From contig JAHHIA010000005.1 in assembly GCA_019359045.1 (NCBI GenBank), forward strand, positions 424,276 through 488,275: 64,000 nucleotides of DNA, given 5' to 3'. Position numbers and translations under genes: made by a program. Each line of letters begins with the position of its first letter. Position 1 is the first letter of the stretch. Shown here one piece after another: positions 8,687-17,182 of the stretch. Under the pieces are notes generated by a model that did not search any database, was not told where the DNA came from, and saw only the letters and a list, made by a program, of their open reading frames with translations. The stretch is from Scytolyngbya sp. HA4215-MV1 (GTDB lineage Bacteria; Cyanobacteriota; Cyanobacteriia; Leptolyngbyales; Leptolyngbyaceae).

Positions 8687-9148
8687 CTATTTTTTAGCAA
8701 CGCGATCGGGCAATTCCACAATTTCAAACCAGTAAGTACCCAACATTTTCATGATTTGTACCATTGACTCAAAAACCACAGGTTTCGCAATGAAAGAACT
8801 AACCCCCAAATCATAGGTTCGTAGAATGTCTTCTTCGGCTTTGGAGGTTGTGAGGACAACGATCGGAATCTGCCGTAAATCTGGATTGGCTTTGATCTCT
8901 TTGAGCGCCTCTCGTCCATCCTTGCGAGGCATGTTCAGGTCCAGCAGAATGAGGCTGGGACGGGGGGAAGATTGAGGCTGGCTGTATTCGCCTCGATGAT
9001 GCAAGTAATCCATTAATGCTTCACCATCTTCAACAAAATGTAAATCGTTAGCCAACCGATTTTCTTCTAGCGCTTCTTGCATTAAGAAGCGATCGTCTGC
9101 ATCATCTTCAGCCACCAAAATCGTAATCGTTACACTTTTCTTAGCCAT
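8687..9148 (-). CDS. Single-domain response regulator (Rcp1-like)
   Basis: Receiver-only response regulator of 153 residues. The acidic pocket is in LVAEDDADD (about 12-19), the phosphorylated aspartate is Asp70 in LILLDLNMPRKDG, Thr is in VVLTTS and Lys in FIAKPV, so all receiver residues are present. The long loop around YLHHRGEYSQPQSSPRP is typical of Rcp1-type regulators of phytochromes and multi-PAS kinases. The ATG is inside the last codons of the upstream kinase (8-nt overlap), which indicates a cognate pair. There is no output domain, so it would act by protein contact. Confidence 0.93.
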   Translation of the reverse strand: MAKKSVTITILVAEDDADDRFLMQEALEENRLANDLHFVEDGEALMDYLHHRGEYSQPQSSPRPSLILLDLNMPRKDGREALKEIKANPDLRQIPIVVLTTSKAEEDILRTYDLGVSSFIAKPVVFESMVQIMKMLGTYWFEIVELPDRVAKK

Positions 9149-11513
9149 GGAAATCGTCTCTATGATGACACGGAATGTTGAAAATAAAGGTTGCACCTTT
9201 GCCAGGCTCACTCTCAGCCGTTAATGTTCCACCATGGCGCTCAGCGATTTTACGGCAGATTGCTAGACCAATGCCAGTACCTTCATAGGTACCTCGTCCA
9301 TGGAGCCGTTGAAAGATTTGAAAGATACGATCGGTATATTTCTGTTCAAATCCAATGCCATTGTCGATGACTCGAATTTCACACCAGTCTTGACCCTGAT
9401 GTTGGTATTGCTGAGATCGTACCTGGACAACAGGAACAACATCTTCCTGCTTAAATTTGAGCGCATTGCTAAGCAGATTTTGTAGAATTTGCCGCATTTG
9501 CAGGGCATCGGCTTCTACTTTGGGCAAAGGATCGATCTCAACGGTTGCTTTTGTCTGTTCAATCCGTATTTCCAGATCAGACAGCACTCCCTCCAGAATT
9601 TCAGTTAAATCAACCGATTCAAACGGTTGGGCTTTGGTGGTGACCCGAGAAAATGCCAGTAGATCATTGATCAAAATCTGCGCTCGACCTGCTGCATTGA
9701 GCATTCGTTCCAGATAATCTAGCCCCTTGTCATTGAGAGAATCTTTGCAAGTGGCTTTCAATCGATCGCCAAACGCCTGAATTTTCCGCAGAGGTTCTTG
9801 CAAATCGTGGGACGACACGTAGGCAAAATCCTGCAATTCGCGGTTGCTGATTTCCAGCCGCTCAGTCAGATGTCGTAGCTCTTGTACGGCCCGTTGGCGC
9901 TCCGCTATCTCTTTCTTCAGACTGGCTTCCATTTGCTTACGAGTGGTAATTTCACTTTCGATCGCAATGAAATGAATCAGTTTTCCGTTCCCATCTAGGA
10001 CAGGGTTAATTTGTAAGAGTAGCCAATAGGGATGCCCATCCTTGTGGTAGTTCAAAATCTCTCCTGAAAAGGGGAGATGCCGACATAAAGCATACCGAAT
10101 CTCGGCAACGGTTTCTTGCGACGTTTTGGGTCCCTGGAGGAAACTACCGGGCTTCTGTCCGATCACCTCTTCTAAGGTATAGCCCGTAACCCGGTAAAAG
10201 CTCTCGTTGACCCACTCAATGTGTCCCTGCGGATCGGTGACGATCGCGACATTATCGGTTTGGCTGGCAATCAAAGACAACTTTTGTAACTCGAGTTCGG
10301 CAGCTTTGCGAGCCGTAATATCTGTGCGAATCGCCAAGTATTGATAGGGTTTGCCCCGTTCATCCAAAAACGGCACAATGGTGGTATCGACCCAGTAGAA
10401 AGAACCATCTTTTGCCCGGTTCTTAATCTCAGCCCGCCAGGTTTGTCCACTGGCGATCGTTTTCCACATCTCGGTAAAAAACTCGTGGGTATGATATCCC
10501 GAATTGAGAAGGCGATGATTTTGCCCAATCAGTTCTGCTCGGCTGTATTTAGAGATTTCACAGAACTTATCGTTTACTGAGGTAATCGTGCCCTTGGGAT
10601 CGGTAATGGCAACGATCGCGGTTTGGTCGATCGCATATTTGGCATCCCGTAGCTCCCGCTCAGTATGTTTTTGCTCCGTAATATTTTTCGCAATTCCTAA
10701 GAAACCTGTAATCTTACCTTCGGCAGTACGAATTGTCGTAATTGACAACAGAATTGGGATTCGGGAGCCATCTTTGCAGATATAAGTCCACTCTTGCTCT
10801 GCAACTTGTCCTAGCTTTGCTTTGGCGACAAAGACTTCAAACCCTGGTTCAATCGTGCAGTGTAGCTCCTCAGATAACTTCTGAGCCTGTGCTACAACTT
10901 CCTTCGGATCATGGATCAGCGCTGGGGTGGTTTTACCCACAACCTCTGCCGCTGTATACCCCAACATTGCTTCCGCACTGGCGTTGAAAGTTTGAATCGT
11001 ACCTTGTAAGTCTGTTGAAATGATAGAAAAATTAGCACTATCCAAAATAGCTTGTTGGAGCATCGATAGTCCAGCCAACTTTTCCTCAGTCGTCTTACGT
11101 GAGGTGATGTCTGAACGAATTGCAAGATATTGATAGGGCTTGCCCTGTTCATTCAAGAAGGGAACGATCGTCGTGTCTACCCAATAAAATGAGCCATCCT
11201 TGGCACGATTTTTAATTTCAGAGCGCCAAGTTTGACCGTTCGCGATCGTCTTCCACATCGCCTTAAAAAATTCATGGGGATGATGCCCAGAGTTGAGAAT
11301 GCGATGGTTTTGCCCAATTAACTCCTCACGGCTATATTTTGAGATTTCACAGAACTTATCATTGACAAAGGTGATAGTTCCTTGCACATCTGTAATGGCT
11401 AGAATAGCTGACTGGTCAAGGGCATATTTAATGTCTTTTAACTCTTTGACAGACTCACTCAAGGAATCTCCAGATTCACTCAAGGAATTTTCAGAAGGGA
11501 CTGTGGCAGCCAT
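9141..11513 (-). CDS. Multi-PAS sensor histidine kinase
   Basis: Soluble sensor kinase of about 790 residues. Four PAS/PAC units come first (about residues 20-135, 145-285, 290-405 and 410-530), then a coiled coil, a HisKA domain with phospho-acceptor His569 in YVSSHDLQEPLRK, and an HATPase domain (NLLSNALKF; DNGIGFEQ; GTGIGLAICRKI). PAS1 and PAS3 are nearly identical, a recent internal duplication. PAS4 looks LOV-like (GSFLQGPKTSQ) but lacks the flavin-binding Cys. The ATG at 11513 has AAGGA 7 nt upstream; an alternative start at 11558 adds 15 residues. It overlaps the regulator gene by 8 nt. No membrane segment is seen. Confidence 0.93.
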   Translation of the reverse strand: MAATVPSENSLSESGDSLSESVKELKDIKYALDQSAILAITDVQGTITFVNDKFCEISKYSREELIGQNHRILNSGHHPHEFFKAMWKTIANGQTWRSEIKNRAKDGSFYWVDTTIVPFLNEQGKPYQYLAIRSDITSRKTTEEKLAGLSMLQQAILDSANFSIISTDLQGTIQTFNASAEAMLGYTAAEVVGKTTPALIHDPKEVVAQAQKLSEELHCTIEPGFEVFVAKAKLGQVAEQEWTYICKDGSRIPILLSITTIRTAEGKITGFLGIAKNITEQKHTERELRDAKYAIDQTAIVAITDPKGTITSVNDKFCEISKYSRAELIGQNHRLLNSGYHTHEFFTEMWKTIASGQTWRAEIKNRAKDGSFYWVDTTIVPFLDERGKPYQYLAIRTDITARKAAELELQKLSLIASQTDNVAIVTDPQGHIEWVNESFYRVTGYTLEEVIGQKPGSFLQGPKTSQETVAEIRYALCRHLPFSGEILNYHKDGHPYWLLLQINPVLDGNGKLIHFIAIESEITTRKQMEASLKKEIAERQRAVQELRHLTERLEISNRELQDFAYVSSHDLQEPLRKIQAFGDRLKATCKDSLNDKGLDYLERMLNAAGRAQILINDLLAFSRVTTKAQPFESVDLTEILEGVLSDLEIRIEQTKATVEIDPLPKVEADALQMRQILQNLLSNALKFKQEDVVPVVQVRSQQYQHQGQDWCEIRVIDNGIGFEQKYTDRIFQIFQRLHGRGTYEGTGIGLAICRKIAERHGGTLTAESEPGKGATFIFNIPCHHRDDFHG

Positions 11514-11751
11514 TGAATTTTCCTTGGAATTTTTCACCACAGTACGTCTGCATATCATTAGGACTCTACCTCAATGGTTTCTGTTTATCGGTACAGGTAT
11601 ATTTATAAGTACCCAGTTTAGTCCTTAAAAACAACCACTGAGATAGGCATCTCAGCATGAATCACACGAAGCATCAGGTTGATTGCAGCTAGGAGCGCAT
11701 AAACCTGAATAGCTAGGAATTTAACTCTTTTTACAAAAGAAATTTATTTAA

Positions 11752-11777
11752 AAGTGTATAAGCCGGCTTATACACTT
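11752..11777. repeat. 26-bp perfect palindrome
   Basis: AAGTGTATAAGCC followed directly by its reverse complement, with no loop. It lies about 240 bp upstream of the multi-PAS kinase start. A perfect loop-free palindrome suits a dimeric DNA-binding protein better than an RNA hairpin. The surrounding sequence is AT-rich. Confidence 0.7.
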
Positions 11778-11790
11778 CTAACAATATGTA

Positions 11791-11893
11791 GATATATATA
11801 GCAGTCCTAAATCAGTTATGAGATTAAGGGACTTTGTAAGAAAGGATTCCAGCGGAATCCTTTCTTACGATCCAGATAGGATCGCTATATATC
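11791..11893. repeat. Nested inverted-repeat element (MITE-like)
   Basis: The outer ends TATATAGC (near 11795-11802) and GCTATATA (11884-11891) are inverted. The centre holds a perfect 15-bp stem with a 3-nt loop: GTAAGAAAGGATTCC at 11836-11850 pairs with 11854-11868. This resembles a small non-autonomous element. Nothing protein-like is recognised in the gap 11514-12190 apart from the palindrome at 11752 and a short repeat at 11950. Confidence 0.6.
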
Positions 11894-11949
11894 AATCTAT
11901 TGTTACCTAACTGCAGCCTCTACTGAACTTTAATTTAAGTTAAACCATT

Positions 11950-11970
11950 AACATGAAAAACTTGGGAAGA
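11950..11970 (+). repeat. 21-bp direct repeat, copy 1
   Basis: A 21-bp sequence containing ATGAAAAACTTGGGAAGA, repeated exactly at 13821-13841 in the same orientation. The two copies bracket the REC-kinase gene and the small hypothetical gene next to it. Confidence 0.75.
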
Positions 11971-12190
11971 AATGCCTTAGGCAAAAATACGGTGGTGCTG
12001 AATCGCAGTATAAATTGGAACGAAGTTTCAATTCATAACAACTCCAAATTCATACTCAGAATCAGCAACGCCAAAAACACTGAGCCAGATCGACTAATCA
12101 CGATTAGGCTCAGTACTTTCACTCAGGACCTACCTATTACAACAAATCGATTTGGATTGGCTAAGAGGAGCAAGGCAACCTTGATGTCGG

Positions 12191-13306
12191 TTAAATCAGC
12201 GGTAATTTAACAGTTACGGTTGTTTCCTGGCATGGAATACTGCGAATACTGATGTTTCCATCATGCAATTCAACGATGCGCTTCACGATGGCGAGTCCTA
12301 ACCCAGCTCCCTGTTGCTCATAGATGGCACGATCAAATTGGGCACAGGCTCCAACATTAGCAACTTGATCGAGAGTCATGCCTCTACCTTGATCAGTGAT
12401 TTGCAGCGTTAGCCACTCCTGATCTACTTGACAAGAGACTTGAACCACAGTTTCAGGTTCAGAAAACTTCAAGGCATTATCAACCAATTCCCTGACGATC
12501 GTGACCAATAAAGAATCAGTGATTTGGACGACAGCCTCTCCAAGCTCGGTTTTTAGATCAATTTCGAGATCTCGCGCTCGCTGAGATTCTGCTGCACATT
12601 TTTGGGTAGTATTCAGTACGGTCTGATCGACAGGATCTTGAGTGATAGAAGCCTTGAGAGATTGTTGGCGATCGAGATCGGAATGAATTGTTTCAAGCTG
12701 AGCGTAAAGCAAAAAATTCTTGACCAGATGATTTAATCTCTGAGCAGATTTTCTCATCATCTCCAAAATTTCTCGCACCTCCTGAGGGTCAAGTTCTTCT
12801 AAGCTTTCCTGTAAGAATCCTAATGAAAGCATGATTCCATTCAAGGGAGTATTAAATTCATGGGGCAGAGCAGTAATAATCTGATCTTTCAAAGAATCCA
12901 ATTTTTGTTTTTGTTGGTTTTGCAGTTGTTCCAATAGAGTCTTCTTCTCAATCTGTGTAGAGATAGATTTTAAAATTTCTGACTCTGAAAAAGGTTTGAT
13001 CAGATAATCATCTGCTCCCAGTTCCATCCCTAATCGTACGTCTTTGCGATCGCTCCTTCCTGTCATAAAAATGAATGGAATCAAGGAAAGTTCGGTTTCT
13101 TGACGAAGCATCGAAAGAATACTAAATCCGTCAAGCCCCGGCATATCGATATCACAAATTACAAGATCTGGTGGTTTCCGCAAAAGCTGCTCTAGCCCGC
13201 GAATTCCATTTTCAGCGATGGTTACTTGAAAATTGTTCATTTCTAGAATTTGCTGAAGAATGATTAATAGATCAATATCATCTTCAATAATTAAGATTTG
13301 GTTCAT
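12191..13306 (-). CDS. Hybrid REC-histidine kinase
   Basis: A 371-residue protein with an N-terminal receiver followed by a kinase, the order seen in cyanobacterial relay proteins rather than in ordinary sensor kinases. The receiver has EDD at 8-10 and phospho-acceptor Asp52 (VICDIDMPGLDG). A coiled-coil linker leads to HisKA with His149 (LPHEFNTPLNGI). The HATPase motifs are ELVDNALKF, TDQGRGM and GAGLGLAIVKRI. No sensor or membrane segment is visible, so its input is probably phosphoryl transfer to the receiver. It lies 60 nt downstream of a small conserved-looking gene, and the two may be co-transcribed. Confidence 0.93.
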   Translation of the reverse strand: MNQILIIEDDIDLLIILQQILEMNNFQVTIAENGIRGLEQLLRKPPDLVICDIDMPGLDGFSILSMLRQETELSLIPFIFMTGRSDRKDVRLGMELGADDYLIKPFSESEILKSISTQIEKKTLLEQLQNQQKQKLDSLKDQIITALPHEFNTPLNGIMLSLGFLQESLEELDPQEVREILEMMRKSAQRLNHLVKNFLLYAQLETIHSDLDRQQSLKASITQDPVDQTVLNTTQKCAAESQRARDLEIDLKTELGEAVVQITDSLLVTIVRELVDNALKFSEPETVVQVSCQVDQEWLTLQITDQGRGMTLDQVANVGACAQFDRAIYEQQGAGLGLAIVKRIVELHDGNISIRSIPCQETTVTVKLPLI

Positions 13307-13366
13307 AAGAAGTAGTGAGAAAGAATTGCTGGTGAACTGATGACACTGAAGACGGGAGAAGAGGTT

Positions 13367-13606
13367 TTAAAGATTTCTCAATTTGATCCAAATTCGGTAT
13401 TGATGGAAATTGCTAGTAATTACTACTTCATTACCCTTTACAGCTAATTTTTTTGCGATTTCAAAAGCCTGACTTCGTTCGTTTTTGGTCAAGGTCTTAT
13501 AGTGGCGGAATAGCCCACGTCCGAGCCTGATTCCATCCTGGATCTGCTCATCCCAGAACTTAAAAGGTACTGCTAAAGAATCCACAACTAATACAGGATC
13601 TGACAT
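13367..13606 (-). CDS. Small hypothetical protein
   Basis: A 79-residue soluble protein with no recognised domain. It looks real: balanced composition, a mix of helical and strand-like segments (FKFWDEQIQDGIRLGRGLFRHYKTL; EVVITSNFHQYRIWIKLR) and a position just upstream of the REC-kinase gene on the same strand. No clear Shine-Dalgarno sequence precedes the ATG. Function unknown. Confidence 0.6.
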   Translation of the reverse strand: MSDPVLVVDSLAVPFKFWDEQIQDGIRLGRGLFRHYKTLTKNERSQAFEIAKKLAVKGNEVVITSNFHQYRIWIKLRNL

Positions 13607-14099
13607 GATAGGGGCTTTACTGACAAGACATTTTGGTTAAATCATTGTGGGAAAAGCGGTAAATTGATGCACTAATCACGAGTCAAATGATGACAAAACT
13701 CAACTCAATACACCTCAATTTATTTTTTGAGTAGCACCAATCAAGTGAAGGGGGGTGCGTCCCTAAACACTTGTCTTAAAATTCATTAGAGCTATCTACT
13801 TATTTCAAAGGTAAGTAGAAAACATGAAAAACTTGGGAAGATTTTTAGAGAGTCACGATTGAGAATGCATGAACTGGTTAATAGATAATCGCTTCCGTAA
13901 AAATGATGAGAGGCCACTGAAAATTCATGAAGTAGACCTGTCTCATCCAATAGTACAGTTCATCGTCAGCGGGAAATCGTAATTTTTAGTTTCTCAAATC
14001 TCTCCTGGTAGCGATTTATGAGTAAAGATAGATTTAGAGAACTTTTTTAGCAATCTTTGGATCAACGGCTCTTTCCATCTCACCTCCCATGGCTACATC
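13607..14099. other. Gene-free gap with a 21-bp repeat copy
   Basis: 493 bp between divergent genes. It holds the second copy of the 21-bp repeat (13821-13841), which here opens a 12-codon frame starting MKNLGR, and a weak hairpin near 13743-13774 (CAAGTG with CACTTG). It must contain the promoters of both flanking genes, but no convincing -35/-10 pair is claimed. Confidence 0.5.
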
Positions 14100-16844
14100 A
14101 TGAGAATCTTACTCGTAGAAGATACTGAAGAACTCGCTATTCTATTTAAAGCAATTCTCAACTCTGAGAATTATGTCGTTGATATTGCTGAAGATGGTCA
14201 GATTGGGTGGGAATTCTTTGAGGATCAGAATTACGACTTAGTGATTCTGGATATCATGCTGCCGAAATTGGATGGCATTAGCCTTTGTCGCAAGATTCGA
14301 TCCCACGGTAGTCAAATTCCGATTCTTATGCTGACGGCAAGAGGGACTCATGATGATAAAGTGTCAGCTTTAGATTCTGGCGCAGACGATTACCTAATCA
14401 AACCTCCCGATCTCAAGGAGTTTACAGCTAGAATACGTGCACTCTTGCGCCGGGGGCATACGAGTACTGCTCCAACGTTGGAATGGGGATTATTACGACT
14501 TGATCCTAATCAACGAGTGGTTTCCTATGGAGACCATCCTCTACACTTCACTCCGAAAGAATATGCCATTTTAGAATTGTTTTTACGGAACTCCCATCGG
14601 GTATACAGCCGCAGTCAGTTGTTAGAGCAACTCTGGTCGTTTGATGATGAATTGCCTGGTGAAGAAACAATCCGAGCACATATCAAGGGTTTACGGCAAA
14701 AATTGAAACCGGTGGGAGCCGAAAATCTCATGGAAACTGTTTATGGGGTTGGATATCGGCTCAATCCTGCTTATGCCCAAGTGAAATCTCTTATAGCAAA
14801 ACCAGAATTATCGAACTCGCAAGCGGCTTCTCTAGAAAGAAACACCCTAACTCAAATTTGGAAACGCAGCCGAACTAGGATTTTGGAGCGCATTCGCGGT
14901 TTAGAAAATGCCTTAAGCGATCGCTCTCAACTGGATCAATCTACCCGAGAGCAGGTGATTCAGGAAGCCCATAAACTGATCGGTTCATTGGGGGCGTTTG
15001 ATTTGGCAGAAGGTTGCCGTATTGCCAGGGAGATTGAAACACTAGCCCAAAGTCCATCTCCTCCGGGCAAAGTAACCAAAGCACTCTATCAATTAGTCAA
15101 GCAATTGCTCCTGATCGTTGAAACCGCAACCCCTCAAATTCAAGAAAATCGAAGTCATGCTTGGAATCCACAAATTCTAGAATCTCAAGAGATCGGTGGA
15201 CGACGGTTGCTAATTGTGGACGATGACCCGGAACTCACTGATTTATTAGTCGTGGAAGCAGCTACTCGCGATATTCAGGTTATGGTTGCATCTAGCGCTG
15301 AAACTGCCCGTGGTATACTCCGCAATACTTCAGTAGATCTCGTACTTTTAGATCTTGACCTGAGTCAAACTCCGGGCGAAGGGATTGCCCTCATGGCTGA
15401 TCTCGCGCAACAATTGCCCCACTTGCCGATCGTGGTTTTTACGGCGAGCAATACCCTAGCCCAACGCATGGCAGTGGTCGATCTCAAAGCAAAAGGCTTT
15501 CTCCAAAAGCCTAAACTTCCAGCACAGGTTTTGGACGAGATTATCCAAATTCTGGATTCAAGCCAGCCCGTGGAGGCAAAAGTTTTGGTGGTAGACGATG
15601 ACACCCTTGTGTTGAAGACTCTTCAGAACCTCCTGCGTAAATGGGGTATCCAGGTTACGAGCTTGTCTGATCCACAAAATTTTTGGCAGGTTTTAGAAGA
15701 GAGCCAGCCTGATTTGCTGATCCTGGATGTACAGATGCCCGACATTAATGGTACTCAGATTTGTCAAATTATTCGCAATGATTTGAAATGGAACTGGTTA
15801 CCCGTGATGTTTCTAACTAGTTGTACAGATGCTGAGACTATTCATCAAATCTTTGCTGTGGGTGCAGACGATTACTTTAATAAACCCATTGTTGCACCGG
15901 AGTTGATTACCCGCATCTTCAATCGGTTGGAACGCACCCGCCTACTACGCAGTCAAAGTGAGAGAGATGGTTTAACAGATTTATTCAATCGTAAGCGAGG
16001 CTCCCAAGATTTAAATCAATTATTGCAACTGGCTCATAGTGCCCAGCAAACGGTTTCCCTGGCAGTCTTGAAGCTGGATCACTTGCAACAAATTAATCAG
16101 CAATACGATTATGGGAAAGGAGATCTGGTCTTGCGCCACGTGGGAAAGCTCCTGAAACAAGAACTCCGCAAAGAAGATATTGTTGTCCGTTGGAGTGGTG
16201 CAGAATTTGTCGCTGGCATGTATGGCATTGGTCGGAGTGAAGGGATTGAGTGGCTTGCCAGTATTCTGGAAATTTTGCAAGAATATCCTTTGAAGAGTCT
16301 TGATCAGCAATGGCTGCCTGTCTCGTTTTCGGCAGGAGTTGCTCAATTTCCTGACGATGGTAAGACCCTGATTGCACTTCAGCAGAGTGCTAGATCTGCT
16401 TTAGAACAAGCACAACAAGCGGGGGGCGATCGAGTCTATCCAGCTACCTGGCAGATCCCTCCCCAACAGAAAATTTCAACGGTTGATGTTGCCATTGTCC
16501 ACCCCAATCCAAACCTGACAAAACGTCTGAGTGATGCCCTAGAAAGGAGGGGGTATCGCAGTCAAATCCTGTGCAACGGAGCTTCAGCCCTGGAACAATT
16601 CAGTGGAAAGAAACCAAAACTTTGTGCTAGCAAAATCCTAATAGCCAAACACCTGCATGATATGGATGGGATTGCGTTATTGCAGCAATTGGAACGCAAG
16701 AAAGTGACTCGAAACACTCGCATTATTCTTCTCTTAGACCGAGCCGAAGATATCGCAGCAATGAATGAGGTTGGCTACTCTGACTATATCTTGACTTCGT
16801 GTAGTCTATCAGTGATTATGCAACATCTGCGTCAAGCCTTGTAA
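14100..16844 (+). CDS. Multidomain regulator: REC-OmpR wHTH-HPt-REC-REC-degenerate GGDEF-pseudo REC
   Basis: A 914-residue relay protein. Order: receiver (1-120, Asp51 in VILDIMLPKLDG); OmpR-type winged helix (about 130-225, ending VYGVGYRL); histidine phosphotransfer domain (about 245-340, EAHKLIGSLGAFDL with His near 291); receiver 2 (about 365-485, VLLDLDL); receiver 3 (about 490-615, LILDVQMPDINGT); GGDEF-like domain (about 620-785); and a last receiver-like domain (about 800-914). The GGDEF signature reads SGAEF, so cyclase activity is doubtful. The last domain has KHLHDMDG where a phospho-aspartate is expected, so it is probably not phosphorylated. The DNA-binding domain suggests a transcription factor controlled through an internal phosphorelay. 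It starts a plus-strand signalling block. Confidence 0.92.
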   Translation: MRILLVEDTEELAILFKAILNSENYVVDIAEDGQIGWEFFEDQNYDLVILDIMLPKLDGISLCRKIRSHGSQIPILMLTARGTHDDKVSALDSGADDYLIKPPDLKEFTARIRALLRRGHTSTAPTLEWGLLRLDPNQRVVSYGDHPLHFTPKEYAILELFLRNSHRVYSRSQLLEQLWSFDDELPGEETIRAHIKGLRQKLKPVGAENLMETVYGVGYRLNPAYAQVKSLIAKPELSNSQAASLERNTLTQIWKRSRTRILERIRGLENALSDRSQLDQSTREQVIQEAHKLIGSLGAFDLAEGCRIAREIETLAQSPSPPGKVTKALYQLVKQLLLIVETATPQIQENRSHAWNPQILESQEIGGRRLLIVDDDPELTDLLVVEAATRDIQVMVASSAETARGILRNTSVDLVLLDLDLSQTPGEGIALMADLAQQLPHLPIVVFTASNTLAQRMAVVDLKAKGFLQKPKLPAQVLDEIIQILDSSQPVEAKVLVVDDDTLVLKTLQNLLRKWGIQVTSLSDPQNFWQVLEESQPDLLILDVQMPDINGTQICQIIRNDLKWNWLPVMFLTSCTDAETIHQIFAVGADDYFNKPIVAPELITRIFNRLERTRLLRSQSERDGLTDLFNRKRGSQDLNQLLQLAHSAQQTVSLAVLKLDHLQQINQQYDYGKGDLVLRHVGKLLKQELRKEDIVVRWSGAEFVAGMYGIGRSEGIEWLASILEILQEYPLKSLDQQWLPVSFSAGVAQFPDDGKTLIALQQSARSALEQAQQAGGDRVYPATWQIPPQQKISTVDVAIVHPNPNLTKRLSDALERRGYRSQILCNGASALEQFSGKKPKLCASKILIAKHLHDMDGIALLQQLERKKVTRNTRIILLLDRAEDIAAMNEVGYSDYILTSCSLSVIMQHLRQAL

Positions 16845-17182
16845 ACACAAGATCGCAGCTAAATCGATACTTCACCTGCGTTGTTAGCCACAGTCGGAGA
16901 TCGGGAATCCTGTAGTCATAAGCAGTCTCAGCTGCTGTCAAGCTGTGTTAGATCGGGGACTGGCTTTCAGTACTCTGCTTAATTCAACCATTAAACAATC
17001 AACATATACATATTTCCCATATTTCCCAATACTAAATACCCAATGTGAGCTTTCTATGGAAATTTGATAACCCTGATCAGCATCAAATTTAGTGAACCGA
17101 AGTTAACAAATTTGTGAAGATTGGTTTATTTTAACGAGTGGATATTCTACCCATACCTTCTGTAACACTTTCTAAAATCAAT
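16845..17182. other. Intergenic gap
   Basis: 338 bp between two co-directional signalling genes. AT-rich in its second half, with no strong hairpin terminator and no tRNA-like structure seen. Confidence 0.4.

Noticed and set aside
11953..12210. 85-codon plus-strand frame starting MKNLGR
   Set aside because: Runs into the end of the REC-kinase gene on the other strand and has no recognisable domain. Only the shared 21-bp repeat at its start is kept as an observation.
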